This document shows, one piece after another, positions 33,117 to 41,855 of a DNA stretch of 64,000 nt. Made by a program: the position numbers and the translations under genes. Source of the stretch: Chitinophagaceae bacterium (GTDB lineage: Bacteria; Bacteroidota; Bacteroidia; Chitinophagales; Chitinophagaceae); contig CANGEW010000008.1 in the NCBI GenBank assembly GCA_947452965.1, forward strand, positions 1 through 64,000, written 5' to 3'. How positions within the stretch are numbered: position 1 is the stretch's first letter; each line of letters starts with the position of its first letter. The notes under the pieces are model-generated. The model worked only from the letters and a program-made list of their open reading frames with translations, was not told the origin of the DNA and made no database searches.

Positions 33117-34235
33117 ATGAAAAAAATATTCTCAACTTTTATTATTTTAGCTGTAACGCATTTTGTAACTACAGCCCAATCTTTCACCGGTACCATCAAA
33201 GCTGGAAGTACTTCTACCTCTGTAATGGTTGCCATTAAGGCATCATCAAATGTCAGTAACCCCATTTCAAATGTTCAGTTTACTGTACAGATCCCAAACA
33301 CCGTAAGCCCTCAGCCAACAGTTTCTATTTTGAATAACCCTTTAAGTGCAAATGTACCAACTGCCAATTATACAACTCAGGTTGTTGATGAGAATGGTTT
33401 TTACACTTACCTTTTTAATGCAACCACTGCTGCTGCTCCTGCCTATAGTTTTACAGGTGGTACTGAAGTAGATGCATTAGAATTAAATTTTGCAGGAGTA
33501 AGTAGTGCTGATTTAGCAAATGTTAGACTTTCTCATTTACCTAGCGGTGGTTCTACAGGGCAATTAGGATTTTATGTTGAAATCAATGGAGCTGATTTAA
33601 CTGACTACACAAATATGTTTTATGGATCAGGAGCTGTAAATGGTGGCGCTTATGAAAGCTATTCTTATGTTCCATTAGCAGGATCATTACCATTGAAATT
33701 CTTATCATTTCAAGCAGTTAAACAAAATAATGACGTAAACCTAAATTGGGATATCGCTAATGCTATTGATTGCTCTCGTTTTGAAATAGAAAGAAGCCAA
33801 AATGGTTTCAGTTTTGAAAAAATTGGTACTGTTTCATTTAATAACTATACTTCATACTTATACAAAGATGCAAATGCAGCCCTTGTAGAAAACAGTGGAG
33901 TGTTTTATTATAGAATCAAACAAGTAGACAACAGTAATGGTTTTACATATAGCGACGTAAGAACTGTAAGAATGCCAAGTAAGGGACTAACTACGTTTGC
34001 AAGTCCAAATCCCACACCTAACTTCACTATAGTAAACTACGAATTGGCATCTGCACAATCAGTTACTTTTTCTTTATTAGACGAATCAAGTCATACATTA
34101 TACACTTCAAAAGCATCTGGATTTAAAGGTTCTAACAAAGTAAAAATGGATCTTTCAAAATATGCAAGCGGTAAATATTTTATTAAGATTACCTCAGCAG
34201 ATCAATCAAATACGATATCTGTTATAAAAAATTAA
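33117..34235 (+). CDS. secreted protein with type IX secretion sorting domain and cohesin-like N-terminus, 372 aa
   Basis: A signal peptide (cleaved after TTAQ) precedes a beta-sandwich (about 20-170). FTGTIKAGSTSTSVMVAIKA and NVQFTVQIPNT resemble cohesin domains. LPLKFLSFQAVKQNNDVNLNWD (about 193-214) is the common linker motif before sorting regions. The C-terminal domain (about 290-372), with ASPNPTPNFTIVNYEL and KYASGKYFIKI, is a type A sorting signal for the type IX system. The protein should be exposed on the surface. The pairing with the upstream gene is suggestive. A strong terminator follows. Confidence 0.75.
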   Translation: MKKIFSTFIILAVTHFVTTAQSFTGTIKAGSTSTSVMVAIKASSNVSNPISNVQFTVQIPNTVSPQPTVSILNNPLSANVPTANYTTQVVDENGFYTYLFNATTAAAPAYSFTGGTEVDALELNFAGVSSADLANVRLSHLPSGGSTGQLGFYVEINGADLTDYTNMFYGSGAVNGGAYESYSYVPLAGSLPLKFLSFQAVKQNNDVNLNWDIANAIDCSRFEIERSQNGFSFEKIGTVSFNNYTSYLYKDANAALVENSGVFYYRIKQVDNSNGFTYSDVRTVRMPSKGLTTFASPNPTPNFTIVNYELASAQSVTFSLLDESSHTLYTSKASGFKGSNKVKMDLSKYASGKYFIKITSADQSNTISVIKN

Positions 34236-34255
34236 TAAATTTTTACCCATCAATT

Positions 34256-34288
34256 AAAAAAGGAGAAAGTTGAACTTTCTCCTTTTTT
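34256..34288. terminator. bidirectional terminator between the sorting-domain gene and dapD
   Basis: AAAAAAGGAGAAAGT (34256-34270) pairs perfectly with ACTTTCTCCTTTTTT (34274-34288), loop TGA. A tracts and T tracts let it serve both convergent genes. Confidence 0.9.
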
Positions 34289-34322
34289 AATTATATCCAT
34301 TTAAATAGAAAGTAACAGTATA

Positions 34323-35135
34323 TTAAACTGCCACATTAAAATCTCTTAACGCATCGTTGAGACTTGTTTTTAAATCGGTACTGGGTTTTCTTTTACCAAT
34401 GATCAATGCGCACGGTACATTATAATTTCCTGCTGGAAAACTTTTTGTATAACTGCCAGGAATGACTACACTTCTTTCTGGAACCTCACCTTTCATTTCA
34501 ATCGCAGATTCACCTGTTACATCAATGATTTTCGTTGATTGCGTTAACACTACATTTGCTCCTAGCACAGCTTCTTTACCCACACGAACCCCTTCCACAA
34601 CAATGCACCTACTTCCAATAAAACAACCATCTTCAATAATGACCGGACTGGCTTGAAGTGGCTCTAAAACCCCTCCAATTCCAACCCCTCCGCTGAGATG
34701 AACATTCTTGCCAATTTGAGCACAACTCCCTACAGTGGCCCAAGTGTCTACCATAGTACCCTCATCTACATAAGCGCCAATATTTACATACGAAGGCATT
34801 AGGATTACATTTTTAGCCAAAAAGGCTCCATATCTGGCAATGGCATGTGGCACCACTCTAACTCCGAGCTCTTGGTAGTTTGTTTTTAATTTCATTTTAT
34901 CGTAAAACTCAAAAGGAGGTAATGAATGTGTTTCCATTGGCTGAATGGAAAAATACATTAGAATGGCCTGCTTTACCCACTCATTGACCTGCCAATTATC
35001 CCCTACCTTTTCGGCAGTTCTCAATCGGCCTTTATCGACTTCTTCAATTACTTTTTTTACTGAATCTTTATATAAATCCTGTTTTAATAGCTCTCGGTTT
35101 GAAAAGGCTTCAATAATAATATCTTTTAATTCCAT
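34323..35135 (-). CDS. dapD: tetrahydrodipicolinate N-succinyltransferase
   Basis: Adds a succinyl group in lysine and diaminopimelate synthesis. The start is ATG 35135 (MELKDIIIEAF), not the TTG 21 bases upstream. The N-terminal part is helical. The middle (about 100-200) is a left-handed parallel beta-helix with hexapeptide repeats (MPSYVNIGAYVDEGTMVD, GSRCIVVEGVRVG). The C-terminal NVPCALIIGKR and STDLKTSLN complete the enzyme. Total 270 aa, the usual length. dapB, another enzyme of the pathway, is at 43485. It is divergent from the glycosyltransferase at 35255. Confidence 0.93.
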   Translation of the reverse strand: MELKDIIIEAFSNRELLKQDLYKDSVKKVIEEVDKGRLRTAEKVGDNWQVNEWVKQAILMYFSIQPMETHSLPPFEFYDKMKLKTNYQELGVRVVPHAIARYGAFLAKNVILMPSYVNIGAYVDEGTMVDTWATVGSCAQIGKNVHLSGGVGIGGVLEPLQASPVIIEDGCFIGSRCIVVEGVRVGKEAVLGANVVLTQSTKIIDVTGESAIEMKGEVPERSVVIPGSYTKSFPAGNYNVPCALIIGKRKPSTDLKTSLNDALRDFNVAV

Positions 35136-35241
35136 GGTAAGATTTTTAAAATGCAATTTACATTTTATCTAACCAAAATAGAGCATAATGAATTTCAAAA
35201 TATAATAGCTCATATAAAAGAAGATATTGAGTTGTCTTAAA

Positions 35242-35249
35242 TAACTTTG
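35242..35249 (+). promoter_or_regulatory. TAnnTTTG -7 element directly before the gene at 35255
   Basis: TAACTTTG ends five bases before the ATG. Transcription would begin at or within a base or two of the start codon, suggesting a leaderless mRNA. Confidence 0.5.
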
Positions 35250-35254
35250 TACAA

Positions 35255-36238
35255 ATGGAAAAATTTCTGATTATACAAACTGCTTTCATAGGAGATGTGG
35301 TATTATCTACGGCACTTATTGAAAAAATTGCTAGCCATTATCCAAAAGCAACAATTGATTTTTTAGTAAGAGATGGTAATCAATCGCTACTAGAAAACAA
35401 CCCTTTTATAAACGAAGTATTAATCTGGAAAAAGAAAAATAGGAAATACTACCATTTGTTTCAATTGCTAAAAGTCATTAGACGAAAGAAATATAATAAA
35501 GTAATTAATGTGCAACGATACTTTGCAACAGGCTTATTAACTGCATTCTCAAATGCTGAAGAAAGGATTGGATTTAATAAAAACCCTCTAAGTTTCTTAT
35601 TTGATAAGATTATCCCTCATCACACAAAATCTAATGAACATGAAATTGAGAGAAACCAACATTTAATTGAACACTTTACTGACAAAATAAATACACTTCC
35701 AAAATTATATCCTTCACAAAGGGACTACGAATCTGTTGCGCCCTATTTAAAAAGTCCATTCATCAATATCTTTCCTACAAGTGTATGGTTTACAAAACAA
35801 CTTCCAGAAAATACTTGGGTTAGCTTTATTGATCAGCTTCCTAAAGACTATACAATTTATTTATTAGGTGGGAAAGAGAATATCGATGCTTGCCAAAAAT
35901 TACAAGTGAAATGCAAGAATAAAAATGTAAAGACACTGGCCGGGAAATTAAGTTTTTTGCAATCATGCGCATTAATGGAAAAAGCTACGATGAACTATTC
36001 AAATGACAGTGCGCCTCTTCACTTTTCATCAGCTTTGAATGCGCCAATTACAGCCATTTATTGTTCAACCGCCCCATTATTAGGCTTTACGCCACTTTCA
36101 AAAAATGCTCATATTGTAGAATCAAAAGAAGTTTTACATTGCAAACCATGTAATGATCATGGTAAGAAAGCCTGCCCTAAAGGACATTTTAAATGTGGCA
36201 CTACAATACAAGTTCTACAACTTTTAGAAACCTTATAA
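35255..36238 (+). CDS. family 9 glycosyltransferase (heptosyltransferase-like), 327 aa
   Basis: Belongs to the ADP-heptose:LPS heptosyltransferase family, GT-B fold. The N-terminus (FLIIQTAFIGDVVLSTALIEKI) contains the family motif with the catalytic Asp. Near residues 240-260 lies NYSNDSAPLHFSSALNAP (a WaaF/WaaC-type D-S-G/A-P-x-H motif). PCNDHGKKACPKGHFKCG at the C-terminus is a Cys-rich segment often found in these proteins. It would build the inner core of lipopolysaccharide. kdsA, which supplies Kdo, is at 47317. It ends one base before the Sua5-like gene's start, so they are cotranscribed. Confidence 0.88.
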   Translation: MEKFLIIQTAFIGDVVLSTALIEKIASHYPKATIDFLVRDGNQSLLENNPFINEVLIWKKKNRKYYHLFQLLKVIRRKKYNKVINVQRYFATGLLTAFSNAEERIGFNKNPLSFLFDKIIPHHTKSNEHEIERNQHLIEHFTDKINTLPKLYPSQRDYESVAPYLKSPFINIFPTSVWFTKQLPENTWVSFIDQLPKDYTIYLLGGKENIDACQKLQVKCKNKNVKTLAGKLSFLQSCALMEKATMNYSNDSAPLHFSSALNAPITAIYCSTAPLLGFTPLSKNAHIVESKEVLHCKPCNDHGKKACPKGHFKCGTTIQVLQLLETL

Positions 36239-36239
36239 A

Positions 36240-36815
36240 ATGAATCTGGATTATACTCATGATTTACAGATATGCTTAGACACTTTAAAAAAAGGAGGTG
36301 TAATTCTTTACCCAACAGATACAATTTGGGGAATAGGATGCGATGCAACAAATGAAAAAGCAGTTGATAGAATTTATCAAATAAAAAAACGTAACGAGAG
36401 TAAAAGTTTAATCATATTAGTGCCCGATGAATCCTACATACAGTATTATTGTAATGATAAAACGGATTCAATATTTGATTTCTTGAAAAATGTACAAAAA
36501 CCTACCACTATCATTTTTAAAAATGCCAATAATCTTCCCAAAAATTTAATCAATAGCGACGGTAGTATCGGAATTAGAATTGTTAAAGATGAATTTTGCA
36601 AGAAACTAATCAAAAACTTTGGAAAGCCTATCGTTTCCACATCAGCAAATATATCCGGATCAAGCTCGCCTCAATTATTCACTGATATTACTGCAGAAAT
36701 CAAAAACGAAGTTGATTACATAGTTGAATACAGACAAGAAGAAACTATTATATCAGAGGCGAGTTCTATTATCGGCTTTAATCAAGATGGATCCATTAAT
36801 CTTATCAGAAAATAA
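36240..36815 (+). CDS. tsaC: Sua5/YrdC family L-threonylcarbamoyladenylate synthase, 191 aa
   Basis: Makes L-threonylcarbamoyl-AMP from Thr, bicarbonate and ATP for the t6A modification of ANN-decoding tRNAs. The signature GGVILYPTDTIWGIGCDATN (about 18-37) holds the substrate-binding residues; YQIKKRNESKSLIILV (about 46-61) and PIVSTSANISGS (about 130-141) complete the active site. At 191 aa it has only the YrdC domain, not the longer Sua5. It starts one base after the heptosyltransferase stop. It is convergent with the beta-barrel gene at 36816. Confidence 0.93.
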   Translation: MNLDYTHDLQICLDTLKKGGVILYPTDTIWGIGCDATNEKAVDRIYQIKKRNESKSLIILVPDESYIQYYCNDKTDSIFDFLKNVQKPTTIIFKNANNLPKNLINSDGSIGIRIVKDEFCKKLIKNFGKPIVSTSANISGSSSPQLFTDITAEIKNEVDYIVEYRQEETIISEASSIIGFNQDGSINLIRK

Positions 36816-37394
36816 TTACAAGACATTCAATCCTACCCCAACATGAATAACCTGACTTTTCCAACTTTCCGAGCTCATATCATTTAGATTATTCAATCCC
36901 ATTTGATATCTAGCATATGCGCTAAATTTCAAAAAATTGAATTGAACACCAGCAACCCCTGAAATATCTCCTATTTTGATTGCCGATTTTCCATCTGTAG
37001 CTGCATTTAAGTTTTTGCTAGCAAGCAAACTAAACTTGGGACCAATTTGAAATGAAAAGAATTTAGCGAACTTGATATTTAATAACAAAGGCACATTGAT
37101 ATACCCAAAATTAACTTTAGGGATCCCCGCAGACTGATATAAACCAGAAAAACCTTGTGCCGTGTCCATACTCACCGAACTATAATATAATTCTGGTTGA
37201 AATGAAAATGAATTCACAATAGATAGTTTTGCAAACGCACCCACATGATAACCAAAGGCATACTTGTCGTTAAAGCTTGCTCCTTCAATTTTTTGAATAT
37301 CCGTTCCTGCTTTTAGTCCGACATGAAAACTTTGAGCACTAACTAAAGAGCCAGTAAACCAAATAAACAAAACTAATGCGACTATCTTTTTCAT
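36816..37394 (-). CDS. porin-family outer-membrane beta-barrel protein, 192 aa
   Basis: A signal peptide (cleaved after SAQ at about residue 21) precedes alternating hydrophobic strands. It begins FHVGLKAGTDIQKIEGASF, the usual opening of the PF13568-type small barrels, and ends VIHVGVGLNVL, a barrel strand. Such proteins are common in Bacteroidota and mostly without known role. It ends directly after the Sua5-like stop on the opposite strand, with no terminator hairpin visible. Confidence 0.8.
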   Translation of the reverse strand: MKKIVALVLFIWFTGSLVSAQSFHVGLKAGTDIQKIEGASFNDKYAFGYHVGAFAKLSIVNSFSFQPELYYSSVSMDTAQGFSGLYQSAGIPKVNFGYINVPLLLNIKFAKFFSFQIGPKFSLLASKNLNAATDGKSAIKIGDISGVAGVQFNFLKFSAYARYQMGLNNLNDMSSESWKSQVIHVGVGLNVL

Positions 37395-37703
37395 ATATAA
37401 TTGATTTAGAGTGCAAATTACTAAAATACTGTCACGAATTCACTTTGATTTACTTTCGTAGTTAATCATTTTGAAAAAAGTTATGAATTAACCAAAAGAT
37501 GATGTACCTTTGCATCGTTTTAAAACAAACTGAGAATTACATGACATGCTCAGTTGCTGTTGCAACAATCAAAAAGTAACCTGCCCTTTTAGATTTTTTT
37601 CTCCCAACGGCCCGAAGCATTACATGTGACCATCAAAAATCATTTTTGACCACATGGATCATTGTGTATCACAATGACGGGGTCTTCACTTAAAAATTAA
37701 ATA
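37395..37703. other. intergenic region holding the DEAD-box gene's long leader
   Basis: The left part (37395-37500) is the divergent promoter area. A TAnnTTTG element at 37505-37512 suggests a leader of about 185 bases for the helicase gene. That leader has several hairpins: GTTGC/GCAAC, a long stem formed by 37623-37640 with 37642-37656, and ATTGTG (37661-37666) with CACAAT (37670-37675). It ends near the ATG at 37704. No protein gene is visible. Confidence 0.5.
37505..37512 (+). promoter_or_regulatory. TAnnTTTG -7 element of the helicase gene
   Basis: TACCTTTG matches the consensus, 191 bases upstream of the ATG. No TTG at the canonical -33 distance. Confidence 0.5.
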
Positions 37704-39416
37704 ATGACAACATTTGAAGCATTAGGCCTCAAAACCGAATTATTACAAGCCGTTACTGAACTTGGCTTCGTAAATCCCACCCCTATTCAAGAACAAGCTA
37801 TTCCAGTACTTCTTTCTGGAACCATGGACTTTGTAGGTTTGGCTCAAACAGGAACTGGTAAAACAGCCGCATTTGGATTACCCCTTTTGCACTTAATCAA
37901 TCCAGCTGATAGATTCCCTCAGGCATTAATTGTATGCCCAACCAGAGAATTGTGTTTGCAAATCACCAATGATTTATTGACCTTCAAAAAACATCTTAAG
38001 GGTGTACATTCGGAAGCAGTTTATGGAGGCGCCTCTATTACTATGCAAATCAGAAACCTTCGTCAAGGTGTTCAAATTGTAGTAGCTACCCCCGGGAGAT
38101 TGATTGATCTTATCGAAAGAAAAGCGATTGATTTACAAAAAGTAAAATACGTAGTGTTAGATGAAGCAGATGAAATGCTGAACATGGGATTTAGAGATGA
38201 CATTGACTTCGTTTTAAAGAATACTATCAATAGAGAAAGCATCTGGTTATTTAGTGCTACCATGCCGCCAGAAGTAAGGGCTATTTCAAAAAACTTCATG
38301 ACTTCTCCCAAAGAAATCACGGTTGGAAAAAAGAATAGCGGTAACGCGAATATTGATCATCAATATTATATATCGGCTGCACATCACCGTTATGAAACCC
38401 TAAAAAGACTCATCGATTTTAATCCAGGTATGTATGGCATCATATTTACCAGAACAAAAGCAGATGCGCAAGAAATCTCTGAAAGACTTTCCAAAAGCGG
38501 GTATGATATCGAGGCATTGCATGGTGATTTAACGCAACAGCAACGAGATAAAGTAATGGGACGTTTTAGAAGCAAGGCACTTCAATTATTGATTGCAACA
38601 GATGTTGCGGCTAGAGGTATTGATGTAGACGGCATCACGCACGTAATCAATTTTGAACTTCCTGACGATATGGAGGTATATACTCATAGAAGTGGTCGTA
38701 CCGCAAGAGCCGGGAAAAGCGGTATTTGCATTTCTATTTGTCATGTAAAAGAAACTTTTAAAATCAGATCACTCGAAAGAATGATTAACGCTACTTTTCA
38801 CAAAGTAGATATTCCTAGTGGTAAAGATGTTTGCAGAAAACAATTCTTTCACTTTATGGACAAACTTATTAAAACTGATATTTCTCATGGAGATTACGAA
38901 ACCTATCTCCCTGACCTAATGGAAAAATTTCAAGATGTTACTAAAGAAGAAATTCTTCAAAGAGTTGCCGCACTTGAATTTGACCATTTTCTGAAGTATT
39001 ATCAAAATGCAGAAGACTTAAATCTAAAACTAGATACAAGAAATAGACTCCAAAATACTGATCGTGATCGCGGAGCTGCACCACAAAGAGGCGAAAGAAA
39101 CTTTAACCGTGCAGATAACGGTTATACAAGATTGTTTGTGAATTTGGGTACAAAAGATGGCTTCTATAAAGCAAGCCTGTTGCAATTTATTTTAGATGAA
39201 AGTAATTTGAAAAAAGAAGTCCTTGGAAAAATTGATCTTAGAGAAATGAATACCTGGATTGAAGTTGACAAAGCTAATGCATCCAGAATGATAAAAGCTA
39301 TTGACGGAAAGCGCTATAACAACAGAACCGTTCGTATGAACGAAGCAGATGGTGGTTTTAAAAGACCATCCGATGAAGGCAGAAAAAGAAACTATGCGCC
39401 AAGAGAAAGAAGATAA
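37704..39416 (+). CDS. DEAD-box RNA helicase (DeaD/CsdA-like), 570 aa
   Basis: Unwinds RNA using ATP, likely in ribosome assembly or cold adaptation. All helicase motifs are present: Q motif (TPIQEQAI), Walker A (AQTGTGKT), PTRELCL, DEAD, SAT, and HRSGRTARAG near residue 328. After the two RecA domains (to about 380), the DbpA/CsdA-type RNA-binding domain covers about 473-550 (YTRLFVNLGTKDGF, WIEVDKA). A basic Arg/Lys-rich tail follows. The long structured leader and terminator (39431) frame a single-gene transcript. The exact subfamily is uncertain. Confidence 0.9.
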   Translation: MTTFEALGLKTELLQAVTELGFVNPTPIQEQAIPVLLSGTMDFVGLAQTGTGKTAAFGLPLLHLINPADRFPQALIVCPTRELCLQITNDLLTFKKHLKGVHSEAVYGGASITMQIRNLRQGVQIVVATPGRLIDLIERKAIDLQKVKYVVLDEADEMLNMGFRDDIDFVLKNTINRESIWLFSATMPPEVRAISKNFMTSPKEITVGKKNSGNANIDHQYYISAAHHRYETLKRLIDFNPGMYGIIFTRTKADAQEISERLSKSGYDIEALHGDLTQQQRDKVMGRFRSKALQLLIATDVAARGIDVDGITHVINFELPDDMEVYTHRSGRTARAGKSGICISICHVKETFKIRSLERMINATFHKVDIPSGKDVCRKQFFHFMDKLIKTDISHGDYETYLPDLMEKFQDVTKEEILQRVAALEFDHFLKYYQNAEDLNLKLDTRNRLQNTDRDRGAAPQRGERNFNRADNGYTRLFVNLGTKDGFYKASLLQFILDESNLKKEVLGKIDLREMNTWIEVDKANASRMIKAIDGKRYNNRTVRMNEADGGFKRPSDEGRKRNYAPRERR

Positions 39417-39430
39417 TTCTAATGAACCTA

Positions 39431-39460
39431 AAAAGTCCCTGAAAACTCAGGGACTTTTTT
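39431..39460 (+). terminator. terminator of the helicase gene
   Basis: AAAAGTCCCTGA (39431-39442) pairs perfectly with TCAGGGACTTTT (39447-39458), loop AAAC, then T. It is just before the 3' end of the convergent gene at 39459. Confidence 0.9.
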
Positions 39461-40712
39461 ATATTAATTCTAAGACTGTTATCTCCGGCAATACCCCCAC
39501 TCTTCCCGGATACCCTAAAAATCCAAATCCTCTGTTTACATATAATTTACTCGCTCCATTTTCATATAAACCCGCCCACTCTTTATAAACATATTGAATC
39601 GGACTCCATTTGAAGCCAGGTAATTCTACACCAAATTGCATGCCGTGTGTATGCCCACTTAATGTTAAATCAACATCTTTGTAGTATTTAAGAATTTGAC
39701 CATGCCAATGGCTAGGGTCATGACTCATAAGAATTTTAAAAGGATACTTCTCAGTGCCATCATAGGCAAGATCCATTTTGCCATATTTAGGAAAATTGCT
39801 TTTTGCACTCCAATTCTCTATACCCATAAGAGCAATCACATCTTTGTTCTTTTTTAACTCAACATGTTCATTCAATAGCAAACGCCAACCCATATCGGAG
39901 TGAATATTTTTTAATCTGGTTAAATTCTCCATTTTACTAATCCCATCTGAAGGCCATTGAATATAATCTCCGTAATCATGATTACCCAAAACCGAATATA
40001 CACCCATAGGGGCTTTTATGCTGGAAAATAAATGTTTGTACTCATCCATCTCAGAAGCTTTGTTATTTACTAAATCTCCCGTAAATAAAATTAGATCTGC
40101 ATTTTGTTGCATAATGACATCTATTCCTTTGGCCACATCTTGCTTATCTAAAAAGCTACCCGAATGAATATCACTGATGTGAAGAATCCGAAGACCCCTA
40201 AATGATAGGGGCAAATTAGGAAAATGAAGGCGCTCAGTTCTTACCTGATAATTATATTTGTTATTAAACCCGTATACTAGCGTTCCAAATAAACTACCCG
40301 CCGTAAGCATTCCAAGCCAACTTAAAAAACTGGATCTACTAATATGATTACTATAATCTGCAGATTGTTTTGCAACGGGAGAATCAAAGAATGCAACATA
40401 AGCCCATTGAACAAAACGCCTGCAATCATCTATAAAAAAAATAACGACTGCAACAAATTTGGCAATGAACAATCCTATCACCAAGGCTAACATGTAGGTT
40501 CGAACTTTTTTACTTAAAAAATCCTCATGCATTAAATTATACGTCAACAAAACCATCACAGAAATCACTGCTATACCCCAATACAAGCCAATTACAAAAG
40601 ATTGAGTTCTGGGTGACACATCAAGTAAAAGATATTTAATGGACTGAAAAATATACCAATCCATTAAAAGAAGTATGGCAATAAAAACAAGAAGTCCCAA
40701 AGGTGAGCGCAT
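39459..40712 (-). CDS. membrane metallophosphoesterase (YkuE-like), 417 aa
   Basis: The start is ATG 40712 (MRSPLGLLVFIAIL), because the 90 bases of frame before it lack a signal or conserved start. Four transmembrane helices occupy about residues 5-145. The phosphoesterase domain is at about 150-410, with LHISDIHSGSF, FTGDLVN, LGNHDYGD, SHDPSHW and SGHTHGMQ, giving two metal sites. Related proteins hydrolyse lipid-linked or nucleotide phosphates at the membrane. The natural substrate is unknown. It is convergent with the helicase and divergent from parA. Confidence 0.88.
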   Translation of the reverse strand: MRSPLGLLVFIAILLLMDWYIFQSIKYLLLDVSPRTQSFVIGLYWGIAVISVMVLLTYNLMHEDFLSKKVRTYMLALVIGLFIAKFVAVVIFFIDDCRRFVQWAYVAFFDSPVAKQSADYSNHISRSSFLSWLGMLTAGSLFGTLVYGFNNKYNYQVRTERLHFPNLPLSFRGLRILHISDIHSGSFLDKQDVAKGIDVIMQQNADLILFTGDLVNNKASEMDEYKHLFSSIKAPMGVYSVLGNHDYGDYIQWPSDGISKMENLTRLKNIHSDMGWRLLLNEHVELKKNKDVIALMGIENWSAKSNFPKYGKMDLAYDGTEKYPFKILMSHDPSHWHGQILKYYKDVDLTLSGHTHGMQFGVELPGFKWSPIQYVYKEWAGLYENGASKLYVNRGFGFLGYPGRVGVLPEITVLELI

Positions 40713-40919
40713 AGGTATTATGTTATTGAATAAATGAACGAATTTTGATGTAAATTGACAATAATTCCATTGATAAACAATTGTTTGGAATCTTTGTTTC
40801 AAAAATTTATGTTATTATTGAATAGCTAACATTTTAATATAAACATCTGAACAACTTTTACAAAAACACCAAAAAAATAACCGATTTTTGTTTTTAATTC
40901 AGCATATACTTTTTACACT

Positions 40920-41720
40920 ATGGCAAGAATAATTGGAGTAGCAAATCAGAAAGGAGGAGTTGGAAAAACAACCACTGCTATCAACTTAGCGGCTAGCTTG
41001 GCAATTCTCGAATATAAAACATTATTAATTGACGCTGATCCTCAGGCGAACAGTACTACAGGCGTTGGTTTTGATTTACAAAATATCACCAAGAGTCTCT
41101 ATGACTGTATGGTAAATGAGGCTACGGCAGAAGAAGTTGTACTGAAAACCGCTATACCCCATTTAGACCTCATTCCTTCTCATATTGACCTCGTGGGTGC
41201 AGAGATTGAAATGATTAATTATCCCAGCAGAGAACTCGTGCTAAAAAAAGCTATAGACAACATTTCCGAGCAATACGATTTTATTATCATTGATTGTTCT
41301 CCTTCTTTGGGATTAATTACCGTAAATGCGCTAACTGCAGCTGACAGTGTAGTAATACCTGTTCAAACAGAATTTTTTGCTTTGGAAGGATTAGGCAAAT
41401 TATTAAATACAGTAAAAATTGTACAAAATCGACTGAATACCAACTTGAAAATTGAAGGAATATTAATGACCATGTACGATGGCAGATTACGATTATGCAA
41501 CCAAGTGGTAAGTGAGGTAAGACGACATTTTGAAGACATGGTGTTCAGTAGTATTATCCATCGAAATACCAAGTTAAGTGAAGCTCCAAGTGTTGGAAAG
41601 CCAGTAATTTTATACGATTCGGATAGTAAGGGGGCTGTTAACTATTTAAATTTAGCGAAAGAAATTTTGCAAAAAAACAACATGACCAAAATTAAACAAG
41701 AGGATAAGATTATGGAATAA
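40920..41720 (+). CDS. parA: chromosome partitioning ATPase ParA (Soj)
   Basis: A Walker-type ATPase that positions the chromosome origin with ParB. The deviant Walker [15 protein letters not shown] is at about residues 8-21, DADPQANST (about 40-48) is the A' motif, and IIDCSPSLG near 124 is Walker B-like. The length (266 aa) matches Soj-type proteins. parB follows after a 135-base gap filled with 8-bp tandem repeats, an unusual interruption for this pair. The promoter region upstream of 40920 lacks a clear consensus. Confidence 0.95.
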   Translation: MARIIGVANQKGGVGKTTTAINLAASLAILEYKTLLIDADPQANSTTGVGFDLQNITKSLYDCMVNEATAEEVVLKTAIPHLDLIPSHIDLVGAEIEMINYPSRELVLKKAIDNISEQYDFIIIDCSPSLGLITVNALTAADSVVIPVQTEFFALEGLGKLLNTVKIVQNRLNTNLKIEGILMTMYDGRLRLCNQVVSEVRRHFEDMVFSSIIHRNTKLSEAPSVGKPVILYDSDSKGAVNYLNLAKEILQKNNMTKIKQEDKIME

Positions 41721-41850
41721 TCAGGTTCGATAGATTCAAAAGGTTTAAAGGTTTAAAAGGTTTAAAGGTTTCAAAAGTTCAAAAGTTCAAAAGTTCAAAA
41801 GGTTTGATATGTAAAGAACAACATCTGGAACCTTTGGAACAAATAATAAT
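41720..41850. repeat. tandem/interspersed repeat block between parA and parB
   Basis: An array of about eight AAAGGTTT / TCAAAAGT units (41735-41806) is flanked by CAGGTTCGATA at the left and ACATCTGGAACC plus TTGGAACAAATAA at the right. The same flanking strings occur in reverse complement at 48541-48600. It is not a CRISPR array because there are no unique spacers. Confidence 0.7.
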
Positions 41851-41855
41851 ATACT

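Noticed and set aside
41735-41806. Repeat array that might be taken for CRISPR
   Set aside because: Units are 8 bases long and directly adjacent, with no unique spacers and no cas genes nearby.
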